In this document: piece by piece, positions 26,496 through 34,534 of the stretch
Layout of the letters: every line of letters begins with the position of its first letter
Position numbering within the stretch: the stretch's first letter is position 1
Assembly: GCA_002705205.1 (NCBI GenBank)
Contig: PAHP01000020.1
Span: 49,423 to 83,956 of the forward strand
Origin: Flavobacteriales bacterium
GTDB lineage: Bacteria > Bacteroidota > Bacteroidia > Flavobacteriales > BACL11
Direction: 5' to 3'
Length of the DNA stretch: 34,534 nucleotides
The notes under the pieces: model-generated
Told to the model about the DNA's origin: nothing
The model's database searches: none
What the model saw: the letters and a program-made list of their open reading frames with translations, nothing else
Position numbers and translations under genes: made by a program

Positions 26496-26520
26496 ATAAT
26501 ATTATGTTTATTGGTTTTGC

Positions 26521-27666
26521 TTAATTATAGATAAGATACTTGTAACGTGTTTTTTTAAATTCGTTTAATCCTTTTTCCCAACTTGATTTAATGTCTTTAG
26601 AAGACTTTCCTTCTATTATTTGCAATCTTAATTTATCTGTTCCAGCTAATTTATCAAAGAAGCTATTGAAGAATTCTTCTTTATTAGGATAATTCTTGTA
26701 AGATTCTATAAGCCAATCTAAGTTTATAGTATTTAGATAATCTTTATGGAATTTTAAATCTGTTCCAAAACATTCTAGATTCTCGTGCTTTGGATATTTA
26801 CTTCCACTTTTACTTTTAGGTATAAAACTATAATTACTTTCTAGCGAAGGAGATCCAAAATGTTGAAATGGATAATTAGTGCCTCTTCCAATACTTATAT
26901 TAGTTCCTTCAAATAAACATAAGCTAGGATATAAGTTGATAGATATAGTATTTGGTAGATTAGGAGATGGTCTTATCGGCGTATTATATCTCATTTTATG
27001 AGTGTAGTTTTGCATATCTATTATAGTTAGGTCACATTTCTTGGAGATCCAATTTTCTCCATTTATCATGTTAGCATATTCTCCAATTGTCATTCCGTGT
27101 ACAATTGGTATAGGATGCATGCCTACAAAAGAGCTAAATGAATCTTCTCTTATTGGGCCATCAATATAATGTCCATTTGGATTTGGTCGATCTAATAAAA
27201 TTACTTGCATATTGTGTTCTGAGGCAGCTTCCATTATATAATGTAGCGTAGAAATATAAGTATAGAAACGAACCCCAACATCTTGTATGTCAAAAATTAA
27301 AATATCAATTTTCTCTAGTTGCTTTGCGTTTGGTTTTTTGTTTTTGCCATATAAGGAAATAATGGGAAGTTGTGTTTTTTGATCTATTTTGTCTTCTATT
27401 CTAGCTCCAGCATCTTGTGTTCCTCTAAAGCCGTGTTCAGGTGAGAATACTTTTACGACATTAATTCCTAAGCTAAGAAGGCTATCAACTAGATGTGTTT
27501 GATTAATCATTGATGTTTGATTGGCTATAATAGCAACGTTTTTCGTATTTATTAGAGGTAGATAGATTTCAGTACGTTCAGCACCTAATACCAAATCTTG
27601 AGTAAATCCACTAAAAGTGAGTAGTACTAAACTTATGCAGATTATTTCTTTTATTTTTGCGATCAA
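26521..27666 (-). CDS. namZ: Exo-beta-N-acetylmuramidase NamZ (DUF1343)
   Basis: Exported enzyme releasing MurNAc from non-reducing ends of peptidoglycan fragments, as established for NamZ of Bacillus subtilis. The 381-residue protein has a signal peptide (about 1-22), then DUF1343 with VAIIANQTSM (44-53), the catalytic-region motif FSPEHGFRG (74-82; Glu77 is the presumed catalytic residue), DIQDVGVRFYTY, LDRPNPNG and the GTNISIGRGTNYPF segment. The only usable start is TTG at 27666; no ATG, GTG or other TTG lies near enough to give the signal peptide. The start sits 1 nt from the divergent permease ATG. MurNAc produced here could, after phosphorylation, feed MurQ (3081-3887). Confidence 0.9.
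   Translation of the reverse strand: MIAKIKEIICISLVLLTFSGFTQDLVLGAERTEIYLPLINTKNVAIIANQTSMINQTHLVDSLLSLGINVVKVFSPEHGFRGTQDAGARIEDKIDQKTQLPIISLYGKNKKPNAKQLEKIDILIFDIQDVGVRFYTYISTLHYIMEAASEHNMQVILLDRPNPNGHYIDGPIREDSFSSFVGMHPIPIVHGMTIGEYANMINGENWISKKCDLTIIDMQNYTHKMRYNTPIRPSPNLPNTISINLYPSLCLFEGTNISIGRGTNYPFQHFGSPSLESNYSFIPKSKSGSKYPKHENLECFGTDLKFHKDYLNTINLDWLIESYKNYPNKEEFFNSFFDKLAGTDKLRLQIIEGKSSKDIKSSWEKGLNEFKKTRYKYLIYN
27652..27659 (+). promoter_or_regulatory. -7 promoter box for the permease gene (TATTTTTG), inside namZ
   Basis: Exact TAnnTTTG match ending only 8 nt before the permease ATG (27668). A transcript from it would be nearly leaderless. It overlaps the first codons of divergent namZ. 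Confidence 0.5.
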
Positions 27667-27667
27667 G

Positions 27668-28891
27668 ATGAACGTAGAATATTTTATTGCTAGAAAGTTA
27701 TTTACTGCAAAGGAAGAAAATAATTCCTATACTAGACCTATTTTGAGGATAGCAATTTTAGCTATTGCACTTTCAGTTTCAGTAATGTTACTTTCTGTTA
27801 TGGTAGTAACTGGATTTAAGGATGATATTTCTAATAAAGTTCTTGGTTTTAATTCTCATATTACTATTTCTAATTTCACGAATAATCAATCGTATGAAAG
27901 TGAACCCATAAGTATTGAGCAAGATTTTTACCCAAGTATTAAAGATGAAAAAGGAATTAAAAATATTAATGTTTTTGCTACAAAGGCAGGTATTGTTAAG
28001 ACAGCTGATGAGATTCATGGAGTAATATTAAAGGGTGTGTCGTTTGATTATGATTGGTCATTTTTTAAAGATAACCTAGTTTCTGGTAATGTATTTGATA
28101 TAAAAGATAGTGTAAAATCAAATAATATATTAATCTCAGAGGAGGTTGCAAAAAAGTTAAAATTAGAGATTGATGATGATTTTATAATCTATTTTGTTCA
28201 AGATCCTCCTAGGGTAAGAAAATTCAAGATTAAAGGGATATATAATACTTCAATGATAGACTTTGACAAGTTATTTGTTATCGCTGATCTTAAACATATC
28301 CAGTCTTTAAATGGTTGGAGTGATTATCAAGTGGGTGGCTTTGAGATCACTATAGATAATTTTGATAATTTGAATAAGTTAACAGAAAGAATCTATGAAC
28401 AGGTTCCTTACGATCTGAATGCACAGAGTATTAAAGAAAAAGTTCCTCAGATATTTGATTGGTTGGATTTGCAAGATATTAATGTAAGAGTTATACTAGT
28501 ATTAATGCTTGTAGTTGGAGTAATTAATATGATAACAGCTTTACTTATTCTTATCCTAGAAAGAACTAGAATGATTGGTATATTAAAAGCAATAGGAGCT
28601 AATAACTGGAGTGTACGAAAGGTCTTCTTGTATAGTGCCGTTCATCTTATAGTAAAGGGTTTGTTTTTAGGAAACTTGATAGGTTTAGGCTTCGGGTTTC
28701 TGCAACAAAAATTTAGAATAATTAGTCTTGATCCTGAAACGTATTATATGAATACAGTGCCTATTAATTTTGACTTATCATATATTTTATTATTGAATAT
28801 AGGTACCATTATTGTTTGTTACTTAATTTTAATTATACCATCAGTTATTATCACAAAGATCACGCCAATTAAAGCAATCCGTTTTCAGTAA
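27668..28891 (+). CDS. FtsX/LolC-LolE-like ABC transporter permease
   Basis: A 407-residue inner-membrane protein. The ATG at 27668 gives the usual MNVEYFIARKL family start; an in-frame ATG at 27617 would precede the promoter box and is rejected. Architecture is MacB/FtsX/LolE-like: a first transmembrane helix (about 24-46, AILAIALSVSVMLLSVMVVTGF), a large periplasmic domain (about 50-265) and three C-terminal helices (about 272-300, 318-345, 370-400). Members of this branch extract lipoproteins from the inner membrane with an ATPase partner; no ATPase gene is adjacent. The LILERTRMIGILKAIGANNWSVRKVF segment is the conserved cytoplasmic coupling region. Confidence 0.9.
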   Translation: MNVEYFIARKLFTAKEENNSYTRPILRIAILAIALSVSVMLLSVMVVTGFKDDISNKVLGFNSHITISNFTNNQSYESEPISIEQDFYPSIKDEKGIKNINVFATKAGIVKTADEIHGVILKGVSFDYDWSFFKDNLVSGNVFDIKDSVKSNNILISEEVAKKLKLEIDDDFIIYFVQDPPRVRKFKIKGIYNTSMIDFDKLFVIADLKHIQSLNGWSDYQVGGFEITIDNFDNLNKLTERIYEQVPYDLNAQSIKEKVPQIFDWLDLQDINVRVILVLMLVVGVINMITALLILILERTRMIGILKAIGANNWSVRKVFLYSAVHLIVKGLFLGNLIGLGFGFLQQKFRIISLDPETYYMNTVPINFDLSYILLLNIGTIIVCYLILIIPSVIITKITPIKAIRFQ

Positions 28892-28897
28892 AATTGG

Positions 28898-28905
28898 TAA
28901 ATTTG
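28898..28905 (+). promoter_or_regulatory. -7 promoter box for the cysteine synthase-like gene (TAAATTTG)
   Basis: Exact TAnnTTTG match 17 nt before the ATG at 28923. Confidence 0.55.
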
Positions 28906-28922
28906 CAATGTAAAATCGTATA

Positions 28923-29897
28923 ATGAAATACTACAATAATATTATAGAAACTATTGGTAATACTCCTTTAGTAAAATTAAATAGAGTCAATCATTCAGAT
29001 GCTTTAGTATTAGCAAAAGTAGAGACTTTTAATCCAGGAAATTCAATAAAAGATCGTATGGCTCTTAAAATGATTGAGGATGCTGAGAAAGAAGGAATCC
29101 TGAAGCCAGGAGGGACAATTATTGAAGGAACATCAGGAAATACTGGAATGGGTTTGGCTCTTGTTGCAATACAGAAAGGGTATAAATGTATTTTTGTCTT
29201 AGCAGATAAGCAATCTAAAGAAAAGATGGATATCTTACGTGCTGTAGGGGCTCAAGTTGAAGTTTGTCCAACAAATGTAGCTGCTGAAGATCCAAGATCA
29301 TATTATTCAGTGTCAAAAAGATTGTCCAATGAAATTCCAAACTCCTGGTATGTTAATCAGTATGACAATCCTTCAAATTCAGTTGCTCATTATGAGAGTA
29401 CTGGTCCTGAGATATGGGAACAAACTGATGGGAAAATAACTCATTTAGTAGTTGGAGTTGGTACTGGTGGTACCATTTCAGGTACTGGCAAATATTTAAA
29501 AGAACAAAATCCAGATATTAAGATTTGGGGTATTGATACCTACGGTTCAGTCTTTAAGAAGTATCATGATACTGGTGAGTTTGATGAAAGTGAGATATAT
29601 CCATATATTACAGAGGGAATAGGAGAAGATATTCTTCCAGAAAATGTTAATTTTGATATTATAGATCATTTTGAGAAGGTGACTGATAAAGATGGTGCTA
29701 TTATGGCTAGAAGATTAAGTAGAGATGAAGGTATTATGGTAGGATATTCAGCTGGAAGTGCTGTAGCTGGAATTAATCAGTTAAAGAATAGATTAACAAA
29801 GGATGATATTGTAGTGGTTATTTTCCATGATCATGGGACACGTTATGTAGGGAAACTGTTTAATGATGCCTGGATGCAAGAAATGAATTTTATGTAG
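28923..29897 (+). CDS. Cysteine synthase/cystathionine beta-synthase family PLP enzyme
   Basis: A 324-residue fold-type II PLP enzyme. The Schiff-base lysine is K43 in NPGNSIKDRMA; the substrate loop is EGTSGNTGMGLAL; the phosphate cup is GVGTGGTISGTGK. It has the long middle insertion and the C-terminal DHGTRYVGKLFNDAWM that resemble cystathionine beta-synthase more than CysK, but it lacks the CBS regulatory pair of the human enzyme. The reaction is therefore either O-acetylserine/H2S to cysteine or serine/homocysteine to cystathionine. Monocistronic, with its own promoter box and a strong terminator. Confidence 0.9.
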   Translation: MKYYNNIIETIGNTPLVKLNRVNHSDALVLAKVETFNPGNSIKDRMALKMIEDAEKEGILKPGGTIIEGTSGNTGMGLALVAIQKGYKCIFVLADKQSKEKMDILRAVGAQVEVCPTNVAAEDPRSYYSVSKRLSNEIPNSWYVNQYDNPSNSVAHYESTGPEIWEQTDGKITHLVVGVGTGGTISGTGKYLKEQNPDIKIWGIDTYGSVFKKYHDTGEFDESEIYPYITEGIGEDILPENVNFDIIDHFEKVTDKDGAIMARRLSRDEGIMVGYSAGSAVAGINQLKNRLTKDDIVVVIFHDHGTRYVGKLFNDAWMQEMNFM

Positions 29898-29922
29898 TAA
29901 AGTAAAACTTACTAACATTTTT

Positions 29923-29957
29923 AAAAGTCAGCTTTAAACAAAAGAGCTGACTTTTTT
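29923..29957 (+). terminator. Intrinsic terminator after the cysteine synthase-like gene
   Basis: Perfect 11-bp stem AAAAGTCAGCT (29923-29933) / AGCTGACTTTT (29945-29955), 11-nt loop, closing in a run of T. The A-rich 5' side makes the stem potentially bidirectional. Confidence 0.9.
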
Positions 29958-29986
29958 GTTTTCTTAAATTTACAATTATATTTCTT

Positions 29987-29994
29987 TAAGCTTG
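29987..29994 (+). promoter_or_regulatory. Near-consensus -7 box for dnaE (TAAGCTTG)
   Basis: One mismatch to TAnnTTTG, 11 nt before the dnaE ATG at 30006. Confidence 0.4.
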
Positions 29995-30005
29995 CAAAAC
30001 TCTTT

Positions 30006-33000
30006 ATGTATCTGATATTCGACACAGAAACTACTGGTTTACCACAAAACTGGAAGGCACCTTTAACTGATTTTAGTAATTGGCCAAGGTGCGTTCAATT
30101 AGCTTGGCAAATACATGATAAGCAAGGGAAGCTTATTGATGTTAAGAATTATATTATAAAACCTGAAGGATATGATATTCCTTTTAATGCAGAAAAGATT
30201 CATGGAATATCAACTGATAGGGCTAAGAAAGAAGGGATGTCACTTAATAAGGTGTTATTAGAATTTGTGGAAGATATTAAGAGGTCTAAGTTTATTGTTG
30301 GACACAATGTAGGTTTTGATAAGAATATTTTAGGGTGTGAGTTTCTCAGGAAAGATATGCCGAATTTATTAGCTAATTTTCCATCTTTAGACACTAAGAA
30401 TGATGCTACAAATTATTGTGCTATACCTGGAGGTAGAGGAGGTGGTTTTAAATGGCCTTCTTTAACAGAGTTACACACTAAACTTTTTGGAGAGGAATTT
30501 GCTGAGGCACATAATGCATCTGCTGATGTTGAAGCAACTGCAAGGTGTTTTCTTGAGTTAGTTCGCTTAGAGGTTATCAATTATGAGTCTGCTGGATTAA
30601 CTGGTGATGAGTTGAAAATTTACAAAGAAATCAATCAAAAACCTTTTGAATTAATAGGCTTAAATATTGAACCATATAGTTCAATTAAGGATGTTGAGAG
30701 TATTAAGGATGTTGAGAGTATTAAGGATGTTGTTGATAATAAATTAGATAAAGTAATTTCTAAATCTCCTTTTGCTCATTTACATGTTCATTCTCAGTTT
30801 TCTGTATTACAAGCTACTGTTGATGTTAAGGAATTAGTTAATAAGGCTGCAGAGTTAGATATGCCTGCTATAGGCTTAACTGATCATACTAACATGTTTG
30901 GTGCTTATAAATTTATTGCTGCTGTGAATAGTCATCCTGTAAATACTGCAGTCGCTAAAGGAGAAATACCTCCTTTGAAAGCTGTATTAGGATGTGAGCT
31001 AAATGTATGTAAAGATCATACAGATAAAACTACTAAGGATTATGGTTCTCAGATTCCCTTTTTATGTAAAAACAAGAAAGGATTTCATAATTTATCAAAA
31101 CTTTCTTCATTAGGTAATATTCATGGATTTTATTACGTGCCTAGAGTTGATAAATCTTTAATTGAGAGCCATAAAGAAGGTTTAATTGCTTTAACAGGAA
31201 GTACTTATGGTGCTATTCCGAATCTTATCTTAAATGTTGGAGAGCAGCAGGCTGAGGAAGAGTTTAAATGGTGGGTTGATACTTTTTCATGTGATTTTTA
31301 TGTAGAGATTAATCGTCATAAAATAGAGGAAGAGGAGCATGTGAATAAGGTTCTGATTGATTTTGCAAGGAAGTATAATGTAAAGGTTATTGCATCAAAT
31401 AATGTTTATTATTTGGATAAAGAGGATGCTAATGCCCATGATATTCTTCTTTGTGTAAAAGATGGGGAACAACAATCTACTCCTAAAGGTAGTGGGCGAG
31501 GCTATCGTTACGGTTTCCCTAATGATGAGTTCTATTTTAAATCCTCTAGAGAGATGCAAGAATTATTTGCAGATCTTCCAGAAGCAATTGATAATATCTC
31601 TCATATTCTTGATAAGATTGAATCATATGAATTGTCTCGTGAAGTATTGCTTCCTAAATTTGATATTCCATTAGATTTTGTAGATGTAAAAGATGAAGAG
31701 GATGGAGGTAAGAGGGGTGAGAATGCTTATTTACGTTATCTTACTTATGAAGGAGCTAAGGAGCGCTATCTTGAAATTACTGATCAAATAAAAGAACGGA
31801 TAGATTTTGAGTTGAGCGTAATTGAGAATTCTGCTTATCCAGGATATTTTCTTATTGTTCAGGATTTTATACAACAGGCTAGGATGATGGATGTTTCTGT
31901 AGGACCTGGAAGAGGGTCTGCTGCAGGCTCTGTAGTTGCTTACTGCACTAAGATTACTAATGTTGATCCTATAAAGTATGATCTGCTTTTTGAGCGTTTT
32001 TTAAATCCTGAGCGTATATCCTTACCTGATATTGATATTGATTTTGATGATGAAGGTAGAGGACGTGTTATTGACTGGGTAGTTAATAAATATGGGAAAG
32101 AGAATGTTGCGCAAATTATTACTTACGGTACAATGGCTGCTAAATCCTCTATTCGTGATACCGCGAGAGCTTTAAACCTCCCTTTATTTGAGGCAGATAG
32201 AACAGCTAAACTAGTTCCTGATTTTACTTCATTAGATAAGATATTCTCATGGGATGAGAAGATGATGAAAGCGGAATTAAAAGGAGATCAGATTGCAGGA
32301 GCAAGGGAGTTAGTTTCTTTGTCTCAAGGCAATGATTTAACAGCTGATACAATTAACCTTGCAAGGAAATTAGAAGGAAATGTAAGAAATACTGGTACTC
32401 ATGCATGCGGAGTAATTATTACGCCAGAACCTTTAATAGGTTTAATTCCAATGACGCGTTCGAAGGATTCTGAACTAATGGTTACTCAATTTGACAATAG
32501 TGTTGTTGAAGATGCTGGATTATTAAAGATGGATTTTCTTGGTCTTAAGAATCTTACAATTATTAAAGATTGTTTAAAGATTATTAAAAAACTTCATGGT
32601 AAAGATATTGATATTGATAGTATACCTTTAGATGACGATTCTACGTTTGATATTTTTCAACAGGGTCAGACCTCTGGTATTTTTCAGTTCTCTTCAGATG
32701 GAATGAAAGCCCACTTAAAACACCTTAAACCTGATAAATTTGATGATTTAATTGCAATGAATGCCCTTTATCGTCCTGGCCCTATGGAGTATATTCCTAA
32801 TTATATTAAGCGTAAGCATGGTATAGAGGAGATAGAATATGATTTAGCTGAGATGGAAGAGTATCTTTCTAGTACATATGGGATTACAGTATATCAGGAG
32901 CAAGTAATGCTTCTTTCTCAGAAGTTAGCTGGCTTCTCTAAAGGTGATGCTGATATGCTTAGGAAAGGAATGGGTAAAAAAATCAAATCTGTACTGGATA

Positions 33001-34328
33001 AATTAAAGCCTAAATTCTTTAAAGGATGTGAGTCTAATGGTTTTGCTATAAATACTGTAGAAAAGATTTGGTCTGATTGGGAAGCATTTGCATCTTACGC
33101 CTTTAATAAATCACACTCTACTTGCTATGCTCTTATTGCATATCAGACTGCATATTTAAAAGCACATTATCCTTCTGAGCTGATGGCTTCATTGCTTACG
33201 AGTCATATGCGAGATATTAAGGATATTACTTACTATATGGAAGAATGTAAGAGAATGGGTGTTTCTGTTTTGGGTCCTGATGTAAATGAAAGTTTCTATA
33301 AGTTTGCTGTAAATAATAAAGGTGAGATTCGTTTTGGACTAGGGGCTGTGAAAGGAGTGGGGGAAGGTGCTGTTAGCGCCATTGTAAGTGAGAGAAAAGA
33401 AGGGAAATATACTGAATTTGATGATTTCATGAAACGAGTTGATTTAAGATCAGCAAATAAGAGAACGCTTGACAGTATAGTTTGTGCTGGTGGTTTTGAT
33501 TCTTTTAAATTAAAAAGATCACAATATTTTGCTCAAGAAGATAATGGACAGACTTATCTAGAAAAGATGATAAAGTTTGGTAACAAAGTTAAAGACAACT
33601 CAAATTCTAATCAGTTTGATATGTTTGGTGAGAGTGAAGAGGCCTCTATTCAAGCTCCAGTTCCAGTTGACGTGCTCCCCTGGAAAACTATGGAGTTGCT
33701 CTCAAAAGAAAAAGATGTAGTTGGTATTTATATTTCTGGACATCCTTTAGATGATTATAAATTAGAGATAGATAATTTTTGCAATGGGAATTTATCAATG
33801 CTTAGTAACATGGATTTAATTAAAGGTAAGGATCTACGTTTTGCAGGTGTTGTAACTAATGTTGAACATAAAGAAACTAAAACAGGTAAGCCGTTTGGTG
33901 TTTTACATATTGAGGATTATCATGCTTCATTTAGTTTCTATTTATTTGGGGATGATTATATTAATTATAAGGCTTATCTTACTACCGGTTGGTTATTACA
34001 TTTAACTGGTAAGGTTAAAAAGAAATTTTATAATGATGATTTAGAGTTTAAGATATCATCAATGAATTTATTGTCAGAGTTAATTGATAAAGAGGTAAGA
34101 GATATCGTTCTAAGAGTAGATATTAACCAAATCTCAGATTCTTTTTCTGAAGAGTTAGTTGATCTAGTCAGTGAAAATAAAGGGAAGCATTCTCTTGTAA
34201 TTAATGTGGTTGACTATCTAAATAAATATGAGGTTGATTTACTTTCTAGAAAAATGAAAGTAGATTTAAATAAAGAGTTTATTTCACAAATTAATTCTTT
34301 AGATCAAGTAGCAATAATGGTAAAATAG
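30006..34328 (+). CDS. dnaE: DNA polymerase III alpha subunit with N-terminal proofreading exonuclease
   Basis: Replicative polymerase, 1440 residues, longer than E. coli DnaE (1160) because a DnaQ-type 3'-5' exonuclease is fused in front. The exonuclease (1-190) keeps all five DEDDh residues: D6, E8, D105, H169, D174. A linker (about 205-252) contains a SIKDVE tandem repeat. The PHP domain begins at FAHLHVHSQFS (256-266). The C-family polymerase core has GRGSAAGSVVAY and the catalytic aspartates in PDIDIDFDDEGR (D675, D677), then YRPGPMEYIPNY and the HhH region. An OB-fold domain (about 1275-1365) and a tail complete it. Unlike PolC, the exonuclease precedes rather than interrupts PHP. The C-terminus looks complete, ending 15 nt before a recombinase-like ORF. 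Confidence 0.97.
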   Translation: MYLIFDTETTGLPQNWKAPLTDFSNWPRCVQLAWQIHDKQGKLIDVKNYIIKPEGYDIPFNAEKIHGISTDRAKKEGMSLNKVLLEFVEDIKRSKFIVGHNVGFDKNILGCEFLRKDMPNLLANFPSLDTKNDATNYCAIPGGRGGGFKWPSLTELHTKLFGEEFAEAHNASADVEATARCFLELVRLEVINYESAGLTGDELKIYKEINQKPFELIGLNIEPYSSIKDVESIKDVESIKDVVDNKLDKVISKSPFAHLHVHSQFSVLQATVDVKELVNKAAELDMPAIGLTDHTNMFGAYKFIAAVNSHPVNTAVAKGEIPPLKAVLGCELNVCKDHTDKTTKDYGSQIPFLCKNKKGFHNLSKLSSLGNIHGFYYVPRVDKSLIESHKEGLIALTGSTYGAIPNLILNVGEQQAEEEFKWWVDTFSCDFYVEINRHKIEEEEHVNKVLIDFARKYNVKVIASNNVYYLDKEDANAHDILLCVKDGEQQSTPKGSGRGYRYGFPNDEFYFKSSREMQELFADLPEAIDNISHILDKIESYELSREVLLPKFDIPLDFVDVKDEEDGGKRGENAYLRYLTYEGAKERYLEITDQIKERIDFELSVIENSAYPGYFLIVQDFIQQARMMDVSVGPGRGSAAGSVVAYCTKITNVDPIKYDLLFERFLNPERISLPDIDIDFDDEGRGRVIDWVVNKYGKENVAQIITYGTMAAKSSIRDTARALNLPLFEADRTAKLVPDFTSLDKIFSWDEKMMKAELKGDQIAGARELVSLSQGNDLTADTINLARKLEGNVRNTGTHACGVIITPEPLIGLIPMTRSKDSELMVTQFDNSVVEDAGLLKMDFLGLKNLTIIKDCLKIIKKLHGKDIDIDSIPLDDDSTFDIFQQGQTSGIFQFSSDGMKAHLKHLKPDKFDDLIAMNALYRPGPMEYIPNYIKRKHGIEEIEYDLAEMEEYLSSTYGITVYQEQVMLLSQKLAGFSKGDADMLRKGMGKKIKSVLDKLKPKFFKGCESNGFAINTVEKIWSDWEAFASYAFNKSHSTCYALIAYQTAYLKAHYPSELMASLLTSHMRDIKDITYYMEECKRMGVSVLGPDVNESFYKFAVNNKGEIRFGLGAVKGVGEGAVSAIVSERKEGKYTEFDDFMKRVDLRSANKRTLDSIVCAGGFDSFKLKRSQYFAQEDNGQTYLEKMIKFGNKVKDNSNSNQFDMFGESEEASIQAPVPVDVLPWKTMELLSKEKDVVGIYISGHPLDDYKLEIDNFCNGNLSMLSNMDLIKGKDLRFAGVVTNVEHKETKTGKPFGVLHIEDYHASFSFYLFGDDYINYKAYLTTGWLLHLTGKVKKKFYNDDLEFKISSMNLLSELIDKEVRDIVLRVDINQISDSFSEELVDLVSENKGKHSLVINVVDYLNKYEVDLLSRKMKVDLNKEFISQINSLDQVAIMVK
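30684..30731. repeat. 18-bp tandem repeat in the dnaE linker
   Basis: Two perfect copies of an 18-base unit starting ATTAAGGATG (30684-30701, 30702-30719) plus a 12-base partial third copy. It encodes IKDVES repeats (SIKDVE read from the preceding Ser) in frame between the exonuclease and PHP domains. Confidence 0.9.
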
Positions 34329-34343
34329 AAGGTGAATAGATTG

Positions 34344-34534
34344 ATGATTGATATGAAGTTCTATGACGCTTATATGGACTATCAATACAATGTAAAAGGC
34401 AATAGTCAGAATCTATTTGGCAAACGTATAAAGACACTTAAAACCTTCTTAAATGATGCTTACGAAAGAGGTGCTAACAAACACCTTATGTATAAAGGAT
34501 TTAAAGTGCTTCAAAAAGAAACTGATGCAATATA
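34344..34534 (+). pseudogene. 5'-truncated tyrosine recombinase/integrase, continuing past the window
   Basis: From the ATG at 34344 the frame is open to the window end (63 residues). The sequence MKFYDAYMDYQYNVKGNSQN then FGKRIKTLKTFLNDAYERG and FKVLQKETDAIY matches the second half of the SAM-like core-binding domain of Bacteroidota tyrosine recombinases, which leads into the catalytic domain. The N-terminal arm-binding domain and the first part of the SAM-like domain are missing, and dnaE occupies the space where they would be. A 5'-truncated remnant of a mobile-element integrase is therefore more likely than a complete gene. It shares the dnaE reading frame after its TAG stop. An atypically short functional recombinase is the alternative; the catalytic part lies outside the window. 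Confidence 0.6.

Noticed and set aside
30684-30731. CRISPR-like short repeats
   Set aside because: The 18-base units are directly adjacent without spacers and lie in frame inside dnaE.

Overview
The window is AT-rich chromosomal DNA from a member of the Bacteroidota, most likely the order Flavobacteriales. The evidence is: type IX secretion sorting tails on secreted proteins; a TonB-dependent receptor with an N-terminal carboxypeptidase-regulatory domain; a DUF6095 protein; a DNA polymerase III alpha subunit with its own N-terminal proofreading exonuclease; and a repeated promoter motif TAnnTTTG (the Bacteroidota -7 box) 9-60 nt before most start codons. Shine-Dalgarno-like sequences are not apparent. 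No rRNA, tRNA or CRISPR array is visible, and no intergenic gap exceeds about 195 bases.

Layout. 1-461 (-): ribosomal protein S16, running off the left edge. 657-4092 (+): tightly packed operon of a fused alpha/beta 2-oxoacid dehydrogenase E1, MurQ and a DUF6095 membrane protein. 5648-4069 (-): operon of a DUF4920 lipoprotein, a CxxCH lipoprotein and the tRNA methyltransferase MnmD. 5808-7939: ilvE (+), a GNAT acetyltransferase (-) and a YceI protein (+). 17210-7925 (-): about 9 kb apparent operon of fused isobutyryl-CoA mutase, TonB-dependent receptor, C1 peptidase, M14 carboxypeptidase and an ATP-grasp ligase. 17320-20764 (+): three exported proteins with 1-nt stop/start overlaps (BNR-repeat protein with a T9SS tail, a 36-residue lipoprotein too short for usual gene calling, and a leucine-rich protein). 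24127-20797 (-): valS and a DUF481 outer-membrane protein. 24262-30005: DUF1573 protein, a class I/II aminotransferase with a YkgJ cysteine-cluster protein, NamZ-type muramidase (-), an FtsX/LolE-like permease and a cysteine/cystathionine beta-synthase-like enzyme. 30006-34328 (+): exonuclease-DnaE fusion. 34344-34534: what looks like a 5'-truncated tyrosine recombinase.

How the genes may work together. Several genes fit a protein-degrading, branched-chain amino-acid-using lifestyle: secreted peptidases and a receptor (peptides), IlvE (transamination), the E1 enzyme (oxidative decarboxylation to acyl-CoA) and IcmF (isobutyryl-CoA/butyryl-CoA isomerisation). MurQ and NamZ both belong to muropeptide recycling, although they sit 23 kb apart. 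The rest is housekeeping. The most interesting unexplained structures are the mixed catabolic/peptidase operon, the coupled secretion trio, a short conserved C-terminal tail shared by two unrelated exported proteins, the 1-nt gap between the namZ and permease start codons, and the recombinase remnant behind dnaE.
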